This document shows, in pieces, positions 1 to 7,649 of a DNA stretch of 18,536 nucleotides. How positions within the stretch are numbered: the stretch's first letter is position 1; each line of letters opens with the position of its first letter. The stretch is from the NCBI GenBank assembly GCA_003446015.1, contig DMBU01000187.1, positions 1-18,536 on the forward strand, in the 5' to 3' direction. Origin of the DNA: Bacteroidales bacterium (GTDB taxonomy: Bacteria > Bacteroidota > Bacteroidia > Bacteroidales > UBA12077). Under the pieces are notes generated by a model that searched no databases, was not told where the DNA came from, and saw only the letters and a list, made by a program, of their open reading frames with translations. The position numbers were made by a program, and so were the translations under genes.

Positions 1-30
1 TTTGTGTATAAAGAGTAGTTTTGAAATAGA

Positions 31-150
31 GGGAAATGTATTTGTGAGATGCTCCCCATTAAAAAAGGGGGAAATGTATTTGTGAGATGCTCCTCCTTAA
101 AAAAAGGGGGAAAGGTAACTGCCAGAGATTTCTCCTTTAAAAAGAGGAAA
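31..150. repeat. Tandem direct repeat of about 38 bp with small hairpins
   Basis: Two copies of a 25-bp stretch are identical (31-55 and 69-93), giving a period of 38 bp. A third, degraded copy starts near 108. Each copy is followed by a C-rich/A-rich/G-rich segment that can fold into a short hairpin (CCCC 54-57 with GGGG 67-70; 92-98 with 104-110; a weaker one at 129-150). The block lies upstream of the DUF4395 gene, before its candidate promoter. It looks like a dispersed, hairpin-forming intergenic repeat; function unknown. Confidence 0.75.
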
Positions 151-205
151 ACAAAAGAAGGAAATCCTTAACATCGTCTTAACATCAGGATATTCATAAT
201 TTGCA

Positions 206-213
206 TACATTTG
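206..213 (+). promoter_or_regulatory. Candidate -7 promoter element (TACATTTG)
   Basis: The octamer fits the Bacteroidota -7 consensus TANNTTTG and lies about 40 bp before the DUF4395 start codon. No good -33 TTTG is seen at the usual distance, so this is a pattern match only. Confidence 0.35.
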
Positions 214-254
214 ATTTATTGAGTTAATCGTGAAAATCTAATTAAAATAAAACA

Positions 255-902
255 ATGAGCAAACTTATACAATTTGGTGAAAATGTTGAAGGTTATAGTA
301 TTCCTGTATTAAACGAACGTGAAATACGAGCTGCTGCCGGCATTCTTTTCTTATTTGCATTTATTTCAATCATGTTAGCAGGTTCTGGCGCCGGCTTTAC
401 CATGCTAAAATATTTTATTATTTCTTTTCTTCTGGATTTCATTATCCGTGTATTTGTCAATCCGAAGTTTTCGCCAAGCTTAATCATTGGCCGATTAATT
501 GTTAGCCGCCAGGTTCCCGAATATGTTGGTGCCGCACAAAAAAAGTTTGCATGGGTTATTGGATTAGCTTTAGCAATAATTATGCTTGTGTTAATTGTGA
601 TTTTAAATACATTTAGTGTTATAACAGGACTCATTTGTTTCATTTGTTTAATATTTTTATTCTTCGAATCGGCTTTTGGTATTTGTTTGGGATGCTTATT
701 TTATGGCTGGTACTATGGTAAAAAAGCGCAATACTGTCCGGGTGAAGTTTGCGATGTAAAGAATAAAGATGACATTCAGAAAACTTCAGGAATTCAGTTA
801 TTAATTGTACTGGGATTTATTGCATACATTGTGCTTGCAATATATTTACTGAATGATATTTTTAGCATTCCAGCCCGGGACTTGTGGGAGATCTTAAAAT
901 AG
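255..902 (+). CDS. DUF4395-family integral membrane protein
   Basis: A 215-residue inner-membrane protein of unknown function. The pattern matches DUF4395 as I know it: an N-terminal VLNEREIRAAAG segment, a first hydrophobic pair (about residues 28-65), a short loop containing NPKFSPS and then GAAQKKFAWVIG, a second hydrophobic pair (about 97-150) with the FESAFGICLGCLFYGWY signature, and a last helix near 182-200. The paired cysteines in GICLGC and the CPGEVC near residue 160 could be redox-active or bind metal; this is a guess. It is the only plus-strand gene in the first 11 kb and converges on the lipoprotein gene at 947-1537, with 44 bp between the stops. An A-rich leader (aaataaaaca) precedes the ATG. 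Confidence 0.8.
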   Translation: MSKLIQFGENVEGYSIPVLNEREIRAAAGILFLFAFISIMLAGSGAGFTMLKYFIISFLLDFIIRVFVNPKFSPSLIIGRLIVSRQVPEYVGAAQKKFAWVIGLALAIIMLVLIVILNTFSVITGLICFICLIFLFFESAFGICLGCLFYGWYYGKKAQYCPGEVCDVKNKDDIQKTSGIQLLIVLGFIAYIVLAIYLLNDIFSIPARDLWEILK

Positions 903-946
903 ATTTTAGTTTTTGGTTTTTAATTATTGCTTATTGCTGCTAATAG

Positions 947-1537
947 CTAAAGATCAATAGGATAGAAATTGATCTCTTGAGTTTCGTTGGTAAGCAAAGT
1001 GCCTGATTCGAGCTGTGCTTCAACAATAAATACAGCTGAATTGGGGATAGTATTAAAATCGACCAGCTCAAACTGAAATCCATCGTACCAATCTTCACGT
1101 TGGGAAAAGAATTCTTCTAAACTAATTAATCCATAATAATAGGATTGTATCTTAAATTTTTCCGAGATATTTGTTCTTACGTCGGTATCCGTATCAACTA
1201 CAAAAATGGTTATGTTAGTTAAAGGATCAGGATAGAGGTACGTATCTTCAAAGCAACTACAAGCCATAACCGTACTAAACCCTAAGGTAAAATTAGGAGA
1301 GACCGCATGCATGAGTGTAAAATTAGAATTCATGTAAACCGAAAGGCCAAAGGCATTTTTGTAAACACTATCGGTAATTTCCTGATCTGTGAAGCCGGAA
1401 GTGTTTAAAGCTGTAACATTAACAGAAGTATAAGTTATCTCGTATGTTTCAGGATCCTGACAATCGCAAAAAATACAGGAGATTAAAACTTGAATCGAAA
1501 ACAGAACTACTAAAATAAGAATTACTTTTTTAAACAT
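947..1537 (-). CDS. Cys-rich putative lipoprotein, possibly DUF5034-like
   Basis: A 196-residue envelope protein. Residues 1-20 are a signal peptide ending in LIS, with Cys21 as the probable lipid-modified residue. Unlike the other lipoproteins of this window, no acidic tag follows the cysteine; instead Cys24 and Cys26 come next, and a second pair, Cys93 and Cys95 (ACSC), lies mid-protein, which would allow disulphides or metal binding. The rest is rich in beta-forming residues. The arrangement reminds me of uncharacterised Bacteroidota lipoproteins annotated as DUF5034, from memory and with low certainty. It appears monocistronic: 309 bp of gene-free DNA lies upstream and a convergent gene downstream. 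Function unknown. Confidence 0.7.
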   Translation of the reverse strand: MFKKVILILVVLFSIQVLISCIFCDCQDPETYEITYTSVNVTALNTSGFTDQEITDSVYKNAFGLSVYMNSNFTLMHAVSPNFTLGFSTVMACSCFEDTYLYPDPLTNITIFVVDTDTDVRTNISEKFKIQSYYYGLISLEEFFSQREDWYDGFQFELVDFNTIPNSAVFIVEAQLESGTLLTNETQEINFYPIDL

Positions 1538-1846
1538 GGGTTTTAAAATTAGAGTTTGTATTCAAGATTAGAATTACTAGCTAATGGTTGCTTGATCTCA
1601 AAAATATTTTTTAAGATTAAAAACTTAGAAAGTATTTGAAAGAATTAGCAATAATTTCAATTCTTTTAAAACATCTTTAGACTTGAGGGAAGTTATAGAA
1701 AGTTATTATGGTCTTTAGCTCTTGACCTATTTTCTAAATTGCTGAATATTAATGATCAAAATACTATTTGCTTGATAAATATTTAAAACAGACTTCGCTT
1801 GAGAATGAAATTTAAAACTTTAAATTCAATCAAGTTTAAGTATTTA
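1538..1846. other. Gene-free AT-rich spacer between two minus-strand genes
   Basis: No credible coding frame was found. CAAAAATA at 1599-1606 is, on the minus strand, TATTTTTG, a match to the -7 element about 60 bp before the lipoprotein start at 1537; no matching -33 element is seen. At 1798-1834 an imperfect AT-rich inverted repeat (CTTGA ... TCAAG enclosing AATTTAAA/TTTAAATT) lies just after the metallopeptidase gene. It may act as a terminator but has no T-tract. Confidence 0.4.
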
Positions 1847-3271
1847 TTATTTTTTTGTTTTAAAATCAAGAAAGTAAGAGTTTATGAGTGTAAATTCAGA
1901 ATTCTCATTGAAAAAGTAAGCTGCCGGAAATGAAAGTGAATATTCTTTATTTGACTCTAACTCGAATGTTATTATGAATTGTTTTTTGGTTTCTTCATTC
2001 CAATCTGTACTTAAAATCTTCGGATAAAAATCTTTTCCTTTTAAGCCATATGATATTCTACTTTTATTAATATTCATTGGTTGATCAAAGTTTAAAATCA
2101 ATTCTGTAATTTCCGGATCAACATTTTTATCTCCATTTTGAATGCTCGATGAAATAATTTGAGGGCAAGACTTCTTGTATTCATTATTTACCATACTTGG
2201 GTCTAATGAATTCATAAGGCTTACAATTTCGGGCATAAACTCTTTCAGAGTATTGTAATTTCCTTCTTCATATTCCGAAAGTTTATCTATCAATTGCTGA
2301 ATCCAAATAAATCCTTTTGCCTTTTCTTGCGCAATAGTTTCTTTTATTAATTGCTCAGTAATGAAGCCTTCGTTAATATGAGATTGATAATATTTAATAA
2401 CTGATGCACGAACTAATATTTCGTACATCATAGTTTTTGCATTACCATATGCTTGCTTTCTCAATTTATCTTCGTTAAGCTCATAAAACTTTTTGTTATT
2501 TATAGACATCTGATCATAATATTCGTCTACCAAATGATTGCAAAAAGAATGATTAAATTCATGTATTATAGTATTAATTACATAATCGTTATAAACTGGA
2601 ACTCCAGAACTATCAACAGCCCAGGCACCCATGATAGCATAAATGTCTGTTTTACCATCCTTGAAATATACCTGACAGCCATAATTCCCCCAATTCGTCA
2701 AGCTAACAAATAGATTAAAGTTTCCTTCAGGCAAATATCCGTAGTACTTTTTGAACCATTTAAAATCTACTTTTCTTAGTATAGTGTCAAAATTTTCGGC
2801 ACTTGCATTATAAAGACTTTGATGTTCGATATAAAACTGATGGAATTCAGATTTCTGATAAAAATCGTTTAAAAGTTCTAAGAACTTTTCTTCTTTCCCT
2901 CCCCAGCGCTTTTCAATACTATTTTCAGTTATATTATTCTGAAATTTTAATAATCCATTCTCGATCCTCAAGTTTATGGCCATTGACATAACTGCATTAT
3001 AGGATACGCCATTTGATATTCTTATTTTTTTTGCAAATTTTACCACTGGATGCTTTTTAAAATCAATAAAATATTGATCTATTTCATTTGCATATGGTTG
3101 TACGTTATTGTTGATGTATTCACGTGCTCCAGCTAGCCGAAAAACAACACCAAGTAACTCAGTACGTTCATCTGCTTTCGATTTGACATTGAAATCCTGG
3201 GCTAATGTTGGAAATATAATAACTAAGCAAATAATACTGAGGATTAATTTTTTTGCGGATCGTTGTGTCAT
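1847..3271 (-). CDS. Secreted DUF4932-like zinc metallopeptidase with C-terminal Ig-like domain
   Basis: A 474-residue secreted protein. Residues 1-25 are a signal peptide (cleavage probably after PTLAQ). The segment from RTELLGVVFRLAG (about 36-48) to the YNAVMSMAI region near 91-99 resembles the N-terminal part of DUF4932. HEFNH at 237-241 is a canonical HExxH zinc site, and Glu284 in the YEILVRA motif is well placed as the third ligand, as in gluzincin-type peptidases. Residues about 370-474 (beginning SSSIQNGDKNVDPEITELI) look like a bacterial Ig-like (Big_5) domain with the FDQPM motif. The start lies 21 bp after the stop of the YehS gene, so the two may be co-transcribed. The active-site residues are intact, so activity is likely; substrate unknown. 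Confidence 0.8.
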   Translation of the reverse strand: MTQRSAKKLILSIICLVIIFPTLAQDFNVKSKADERTELLGVVFRLAGAREYINNNVQPYANEIDQYFIDFKKHPVVKFAKKIRISNGVSYNAVMSMAINLRIENGLLKFQNNITENSIEKRWGGKEEKFLELLNDFYQKSEFHQFYIEHQSLYNASAENFDTILRKVDFKWFKKYYGYLPEGNFNLFVSLTNWGNYGCQVYFKDGKTDIYAIMGAWAVDSSGVPVYNDYVINTIIHEFNHSFCNHLVDEYYDQMSINNKKFYELNEDKLRKQAYGNAKTMMYEILVRASVIKYYQSHINEGFITEQLIKETIAQEKAKGFIWIQQLIDKLSEYEEGNYNTLKEFMPEIVSLMNSLDPSMVNNEYKKSCPQIISSSIQNGDKNVDPEITELILNFDQPMNINKSRISYGLKGKDFYPKILSTDWNEETKKQFIITFELESNKEYSLSFPAAYFFNENSEFTLINSYFLDFKTKK

Positions 3272-3292
3272 AAACTAATTATATTTACTATT

Positions 3293-3757
3293 TTATTTAG
3301 AATCCCTGTATTTTAATTGCAATCCCTGCAGGAAGTTACGCAAAAATTGATCTTTACATGGACGGTATTGTTTTTGGTTTGGATTACGGAAAAAAGCACT
3401 GAGTTCGGTTTTGCTTATTCGTAGATCAACTAGATTAAAAATTTCCAGTATATCTTCATCTTTAAAGTTTAGGGCTATTTTAAATTTTCTGAAAACGATA
3501 TTGTTGTTAAGTTTTTTTTCAGGAGCAGGTTGGGGACCTTCCTTTTTGCCTCGTTTGTGAATAATAAATCCATTGAGAAAAGTAGCCAACTCATAATCTA
3601 AAAGTCCCTTGTAATAAGGATCATCATCTTTTTTTAACCAGTTGCTAATTTGTGCGCGGTTTACTTCGTTATCGGCCAATGCAAAAAGCTCCATCATTTG
3701 GCTATCGCTAAAATCGAAAATATATCGTACACGGCGAAGAATATCGTTGTTATCCAT
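3293..3757 (-). CDS. yehS: YehS-like DUF1456 family protein
   Basis: A 154-residue cytoplasmic protein made of two copies of the DUF1456 repeat. The first starts MDNNDILRRVRYIFDFSD and includes NRAQISNWLKKDDDPYY; the second (about 86-150) starts NNNIVFRKFKIALNFKDEDI and includes SKTELSAFFRNPNQKQYRPC. The length matches the family (E. coli YehS is about 155 residues). The biochemical role is unknown; the repeats look like small helical modules that might bind nucleic acid. A good -7 element precedes it. It may share a transcript with the metallopeptidase gene 21 bp downstream, although no functional link is obvious. Confidence 0.9.
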   Translation of the reverse strand: MDNNDILRRVRYIFDFSDSQMMELFALADNEVNRAQISNWLKKDDDPYYKGLLDYELATFLNGFIIHKRGKKEGPQPAPEKKLNNNIVFRKFKIALNFKDEDILEIFNLVDLRISKTELSAFFRNPNQKQYRPCKDQFLRNFLQGLQLKYRDSK

Positions 3758-3776
3758 ATTAATTTATATGTTTGAG

Positions 3777-3784
3777 CAAAGGTA
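3777..3784 (-). promoter_or_regulatory. Candidate -7 promoter element (TACCTTTG) for yehS
   Basis: Read on the minus strand the octamer is TACCTTTG, an exact TANNTTTG match, 19 bp before the yehS start codon. A weak -33 (CTTG, plus-strand 3807-3810) sits 22 bp further upstream, at the end of the preceding reductase gene. Confidence 0.45.
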
Positions 3785-3798
3785 AAAAAAACGACAAT

Positions 3799-4794
3799 TT
3801 ATGAATCAAGATTTACCAAAACTCTTCCTCTTATTTTCCCCTGCAGAATCAAATCAATTTTATCGCTTAGTCCATCCAACGATACTTCGGTGTACATATC
3901 CATTAATTTATCCGGTTTCCAGTCAGTAGCTAAAAGATTCCAGGCTACTTTTCTTTCAGGCATGGGATGATCTTGTGTTCCTATTCCAATAAGGGAAACT
4001 CCCCGTAAGATAAATGGAAATACGGTTAGATTTATCTTTGGCGATGCTGCATTCCCGCAGCAAGCAACTACACCCATGTTTTGTGTTGACTTAATGATAT
4101 TTTCCAGGATAGTTCCCCCAACGGTATCGATGCCTCCGGCAAATTTTGCTGAAAGCATTGGACGAGGGTTCTCTTCTTCAAAATCTTTTCGTAAAATGAT
4201 TTCTTTGGTTCCAAGACTAAATAAAAAATCTTTTTCCTGTTCCTTCCCGGTTATGGCCACTACATGATATCCTAATTTGGTAAGTATAGCCACACTTAAG
4301 CTCCCAACACCTCCGGTTGCACCTGAAACTACAATATTCCCCTGATCAGGGCTCACTCGTTCTGAAAGACGAAGAACCAAAAGTGTAGCAGTTAAACCCG
4401 CTGTTCCCAAAATCATGGATTCCTTCATGCTTAGTCCTTTGGGTAATTTTACAGCCCAGCTTGCAGGAACACGAATGTATTGTCCGAAACCTCCCGAAGT
4501 ATCCATTCCAAGATTGTAGCTGGTAACAATAACCTCTTCATTCATACTAAATCTTGTTGAGTTGGATTCAACGATGGTGCCTACGGCATCAATGCCCGGA
4601 GTATGCGGGTAACGCTTAGTTACACCTTTATTGCCTGTAGACGAAAGTGCATCTTTGTAATTTAACGATGAGTAATGTACTTTAATGAGAAGATCTCCTT
4701 CAGGTAAATCCTTAACTAATCTTGTTTTTATACTTCGGATATACTTTTCCTCCTGTTCATCAATAACAAAGGCTTTAAATTTTTCTTCTTCCAT
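3799..4794 (-). CDS. acuI: YhdH/YhfP-family NADPH-dependent quinone or acryloyl-CoA reductase
   Basis: A 331-residue zinc-free medium-chain dehydrogenase/reductase. The YhdH/YhfP signature is clear: SLNYKDAL at 43-50, the HTPGIDAVG substrate-domain motif near 64-72, the GFGQY motif near 102-106, and the dinucleotide-binding SGATGGVGS at 157-165. Length is as usual for the family (about 325-330). Characterised relatives (AcuI, YhdH) reduce acryloyl-CoA to propionyl-CoA with NADPH, detoxifying acrylate; others reduce quinones or enones. Substrate cannot be settled from sequence. It has its own candidate promoter and is followed after 41 bp by yehS, which has its own. Fairly sure of family, less of the symbol. 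Confidence 0.88.
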   Translation of the reverse strand: MEEEKFKAFVIDEQEEKYIRSIKTRLVKDLPEGDLLIKVHYSSLNYKDALSSTGNKGVTKRYPHTPGIDAVGTIVESNSTRFSMNEEVIVTSYNLGMDTSGGFGQYIRVPASWAVKLPKGLSMKESMILGTAGLTATLLVLRLSERVSPDQGNIVVSGATGGVGSLSVAILTKLGYHVVAITGKEQEKDFLFSLGTKEIILRKDFEEENPRPMLSAKFAGGIDTVGGTILENIIKSTQNMGVVACCGNAASPKINLTVFPFILRGVSLIGIGTQDHPMPERKVAWNLLATDWKPDKLMDMYTEVSLDGLSDKIDLILQGKIRGRVLVNLDS

Positions 4795-4869
4795 TGTACT
4801 TTTATTTTTTAATCAATAAATAATAAAATGTATGTAATACTTACACCTTAGATTAGAAAAGGTTTAGTA

Positions 4870-4877
4870 CAAAGTTA
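4870..4877 (-). promoter_or_regulatory. Candidate -7 promoter element (TAACTTTG) for the reductase gene
   Basis: The minus-strand octamer TAACTTTG fits TANNTTTG, about 75 bp before the start codon at 4794. No clear -33 element, and the upstream side runs into the end of the small gene at 4902. Confidence 0.4.
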
Positions 4878-4901
4878 ACAAAATGAATGGATACGAAAAG
4901 A

Positions 4902-5135
4902 TTAGCTTAGCATTTGAGCTACACGATCATCAATGATCGCCTTAAACTCATCGCAGCAGGCAGTAATTTCTATCATATAGGTGTTAGGACTATGAAAGAT
5001 TAATTTAAAATCAACACTTTTTCCGTGAGTTGCGCATTTAATCTCAGAAATGTTCGCCGAGATAATTGAAGTATAGGTATTTTCCATGGCAGGTTTAGGC
5101 TGTCCGTCTGGATTTTGAAACACAATTTTATGCAT
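4902..5135 (-). CDS. Small conserved-looking protein with Cys/His motif
   Basis: A 77-residue soluble protein that I do not recognise. It carries CATH (Cys34, His37) and a Cys60-Cys61 pair embedded in alternating beta-type segments (VDFKLIFHS, YMIEITACC), followed by an amphipathic helix at the C-terminus. The CxxH plus CC arrangement could bind a metal ion. The ATG at 5135 gives the longest form; an internal Met17 would give a 61-residue protein that keeps all four candidate ligands. It is isolated, with 107 bp to the reductase start and 202 bp to the upstream lipoprotein gene. Protein-like composition and a clean start and stop support it as real. Confidence 0.6.
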   Translation of the reverse strand: MHKIVFQNPDGQPKPAMENTYTSIISANISEIKCATHGKSVDFKLIFHSPNTYMIEITACCDEFKAIIDDRVAQMLS

Positions 5136-5254
5136 CGTATACTATAAATTAAGAATGCAAGTTATGCCTTTATTTAACTAAAACCTATCGGATAGGATTT
5201 ATTGTGTTAAGCGGAAATAATTTAAAATTACACTTTTTACAAGTTTCAATTTTT

Positions 5255-5287
5255 AAAAAAATCCCAACAAAATAATAGTTGGGATTT
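5255..5287 (-). terminator. Rho-independent terminator of the 5338-5901 lipoprotein gene
   Basis: Inverted repeat AAATCCCAAC (5259-5268) / GTTGGGATTT (5278-5287) with a 9-nt loop. On the minus strand the stem is followed by a run of T (complement of 5255-5260). It lies about 50 bp past the lipoprotein stop codon, the classical position and structure. Confidence 0.85.
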
Positions 5288-5337
5288 ACAAAAAAACGAT
5301 AAACAGAAATGCTATTTAAAGTATTTTATATTGATTT

Positions 5338-5901
5338 TTATTTTTTAATTATGTATTTAAATTCTACTGATCCTGTTGCACCCTCAATAACAGAAACTAC
5401 TTTGAAAATTCCATAGTAATTGTCTTCTGTTATGAATGCATAAAGATCATCTACAGCCAATTCTTTTGCTTTTCTTTTTGGATCCACTTCACTGTAATAT
5501 GTTTCAATTGGGCTTACAGCAGTTAATGCGTCAAATTGTTCAACACTTAAAACGGTAGATTCTAATTGATGAAAATAAGTAGTGTCCTGAATTTCCCAGT
5601 TCTCAGGAGCGTTATCTCCTGTAAAAACTCCAGCAATATTTGCACCCGGAGAGGTTAGTGTCATTTTATTTTTATCACCATCATAGTAACAAAATAAATC
5701 AATGGTTGCTTGGTTTGCAGCAGCTTCAACCAATGTGTAAGTTTTATCCAGGTTAATTGAATAAAAACCGTCAATAGTAGTGTTTTCTTGCGCACCTAAC
5801 ATAACTGTTTTGAAAGGAGATGAAGGTTCATCATCATCACATGACATAAAAGCTGAACTTGCTATAAATGCAAAAAGGAATAAGTAAATAAGTTTTTTCA
5901 T
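5338..5901 (-). CDS. Surface-type lipoprotein, paralogous to the C-terminal domain of the 13278 lipoprotein
   Basis: A 187-residue lipoprotein. Signal peptide 1-20 ends FMS, with Cys21 as lipid site, followed by DDDE; such an acidic stretch is the lipoprotein export signal that sends Bacteroidota lipoproteins to the cell surface. Residues about 33-187 form one domain that lines up along its whole length with residues 145-300 of the lipoprotein at 13278-14180: shared landmarks are LGAQ, a DL..YYD core, TSPGAN with GV..G soon after, NWE...TT.F, Y.F, FKVVS and a C-terminal K-I-I/Q-K end. No receptor gene adjoins this copy. It has its own promoter and terminator, so it is monocistronic. Ligand unknown; by analogy with its paralogue it could assist a TonB-dependent receptor. 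Confidence 0.85.
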   Translation of the reverse strand: MKKLIYLFLFAFIASSAFMSCDDDEPSSPFKTVMLGAQENTTIDGFYSINLDKTYTLVEAAANQATIDLFCYYDGDKNKMTLTSPGANIAGVFTGDNAPENWEIQDTTYFHQLESTVLSVEQFDALTAVSPIETYYSEVDPKRKAKELAVDDLYAFITEDNYYGIFKVVSVIEGATGSVEFKYIIKK

Positions 5902-5962
5902 GATTTAAGTTTAATTTTTAGTTTCGAAAATTATAGATATGCAAAAAATAACATATCGCATG

Positions 5963-5992
5963 CAAAAATAATAAGCAAATTGAATAATCAAA
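5963..5992 (-). promoter_or_regulatory. Candidate promoter of the 5338-5901 lipoprotein gene
   Basis: On the minus strand, TTTG (plus 5989-5992) is followed after 18 bp by TATTTTTG (plus 5963-5970). This matches the Bacteroidota TTTG-N19-TANNTTTG promoter in both boxes and almost exactly in spacing. Predicted leader is about 55 nt. It is the best promoter match in the window. Confidence 0.65.
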
Positions 5993-6062
5993 TTGTTTTT
6001 TATTTTTTTTTATTGGTTAAAATAATTACTTAAGGAAACTCATTTAAATTCCTGTAGATTTT

Positions 6063-7574
6063 TTAACAAAATGTCAACCACGAACTATCATCCTTGTAAT
6101 CTTCAATCGGTGAGATTGTTGTTTGAAAATTAAACGAACTAACTAAACTTGTTATTTCATGTTTAATGCTTTCCAAACTATCGCTAATTAAATCTGATCT
6201 AAAGCCTTTAATTCCTAAATCGGAAACCTGGTTGGCCGAAACCACTCTGCTTATTATTTTACCCAGATCAACAATTTTACGTTGAGGCATTTTTAAATCA
6301 ACTTTAAAATCAAGAATCGATTTGAAATAATCAGCCACGTTTTGGGTCAAATCATAATTTTTTAGAAACTCCCACAGGTTAGCTACTTTTTGATTTCCCA
6401 TAAGCTTTAAGACCATTTCGGAAATTTGAGTATAAAGCAGGTCGTTTGCTCCTTCAAAAATCTGGAAAGGCTTCGAGTCTACAATGCCTCTTGATCCAAC
6501 ACTCTCAGCTTTATAACCATTGGCACCATTAAGTTGTGTTAGGGTTTGAGCCGATTCTTGCATTAAATCAGTTACATGTGCTTTCATGCTGTTCGCTTCA
6601 ATCGCAGCCATTGAAAGGTCGTTTTCAATTCCACTATAATCTGCACTACGAGCACACATGGCAGAATTAATTGTATAAGCGCTTTGAATTCTACCAATTT
6701 GATGCCGAACCTGATCTAAACTCATTAATGATTTACCTCCAACAAAACGTGTAGTACATTGTTTTATCGCCTCGTCAAGCATACGTCGAATAAAACCCAT
6801 TCCCATACCTGGAATTTGAAAACGGCTTCTATGTAATAAATCCATCATTAATTTTAATCCCGTTGATTCCGGTTCAAGTTTAAATTGTTCTGGTACATGA
6901 ATATCAATTATATTTTTACCATAAGGGATTGGATATAATCCAATATTGTTATAGTATTCTACAACTTTAATTCCTTGATTAGGTTGCTGAACATCACAAA
7001 TGAAAAAGTCAATATCTCTTGCTAATACTCCATTTTCATTTTTCTTTCGGGATGTCATGATCCAGTAATCGGCCATTCCTGTTAATCCTTGCCAATGTTT
7101 AGTTCCTTTTATATGATAATTTGAGCCGGTCTTCACATTTGAAGTCTGCATATTTAACGCATCGCTTCCATGATCAGGTTCTGTAATCATTAAACCACCC
7201 ATGTTTTGTTTTGTCAGGAATCGTTTGAAAATATCTCCTTTAACACTCGTCTGAGCGTATTTGGCAACGGGTTCAAGGAATAAACCAATATTAATTCCAA
7301 ATGCCAGTGATAGTGGAAGCGATTCGTAAGAAGCAGCATCTAAAACACCTAAGCATTCCTTGACAATAGCTCCACGACCTCCATATTCTTTTGGTATGGC
7401 AACAGAAAATGGATTTGTAGCCATAATATCCTTTAAAACCAAATCAGGGAATCCCCTTTTCTGGATAAATTCTTCAATGTTGTCTTTTTCGTAGAAAACA
7501 CTTTTTAAGGTGTTTTTAAGCTGAGATAAGAATTCTGAGAAAGAGACATGAGTAGAAATTTCCGCGATTTTCAT
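6063..7574 (-). CDS. Acyl-CoA dehydrogenase family flavoprotein
   Basis: A 503-residue FAD enzyme that would oxidise an acyl-CoA at the alpha-beta bond. Visible are the N-terminal helical domain with PKEYGGRGA near 61-69, the ITEPDHGSD flavin-contact motif at about 130-138, GTKHWQGL near 157-164, a helical C-terminal domain with QVRHQIGRIQ, and FEGANDLLY with Glu374 as the likely catalytic base. At 503 residues it is about 100 longer than typical short-chain members; the extra part is a C-terminal tail after about residue 395. It lies 75 bp after an ALDH7 gene on the same strand with no promoter match between, so it is probably the last gene of the catabolic unit. It may handle a CoA intermediate of lysine or related amino-acid breakdown; substrate not determinable. 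Confidence 0.85.
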   Translation of the reverse strand: MKIAEISTHVSFSEFLSQLKNTLKSVFYEKDNIEEFIQKRGFPDLVLKDIMATNPFSVAIPKEYGGRGAIVKECLGVLDAASYESLPLSLAFGINIGLFLEPVAKYAQTSVKGDIFKRFLTKQNMGGLMITEPDHGSDALNMQTSNVKTGSNYHIKGTKHWQGLTGMADYWIMTSRKKNENGVLARDIDFFICDVQQPNQGIKVVEYYNNIGLYPIPYGKNIIDIHVPEQFKLEPESTGLKLMMDLLHRSRFQIPGMGMGFIRRMLDEAIKQCTTRFVGGKSLMSLDQVRHQIGRIQSAYTINSAMCARSADYSGIENDLSMAAIEANSMKAHVTDLMQESAQTLTQLNGANGYKAESVGSRGIVDSKPFQIFEGANDLLYTQISEMVLKLMGNQKVANLWEFLKNYDLTQNVADYFKSILDFKVDLKMPQRKIVDLGKIISRVVSANQVSDLGIKGFRSDLISDSLESIKHEITSLVSSFNFQTTISPIEDYKDDSSWLTFC

Positions 7575-7649
7575 TTTATATTTTTAAGTAAAACAACATC
7601 TAGGTGAAATAGTTTTTAATTACAAGTTCCTTCTGCATTCTAACTACAA

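Noticed and set aside
31..150. CRISPR array
   Set aside because: Only two exact copies, with A/G-rich hairpin spacers of about 13 bp instead of 30 or more, and no cas gene in the window.
293..643. Minus-strand coding frame antisense to the DUF4395 gene
   Set aside because: It mirrors a gene with clear family motifs, and its own translation shows no domain or start context. Other antisense frames (for example 11127-11417, 14469-14681, 16538-16807) were dismissed for the same reason.
1798..1834. Rho-independent terminator after the metallopeptidase gene
   Set aside because: The stem is nearly all A-T with a bulge and no T-tract follows, so it is mentioned only within the spacer entry.
6020..6055. 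Terminator after the acyl-CoA dehydrogenase gene
   Set aside because: Only a five-pair AGGAA/TTCCT stem with an 11-nt loop and no T-run on the minus strand.
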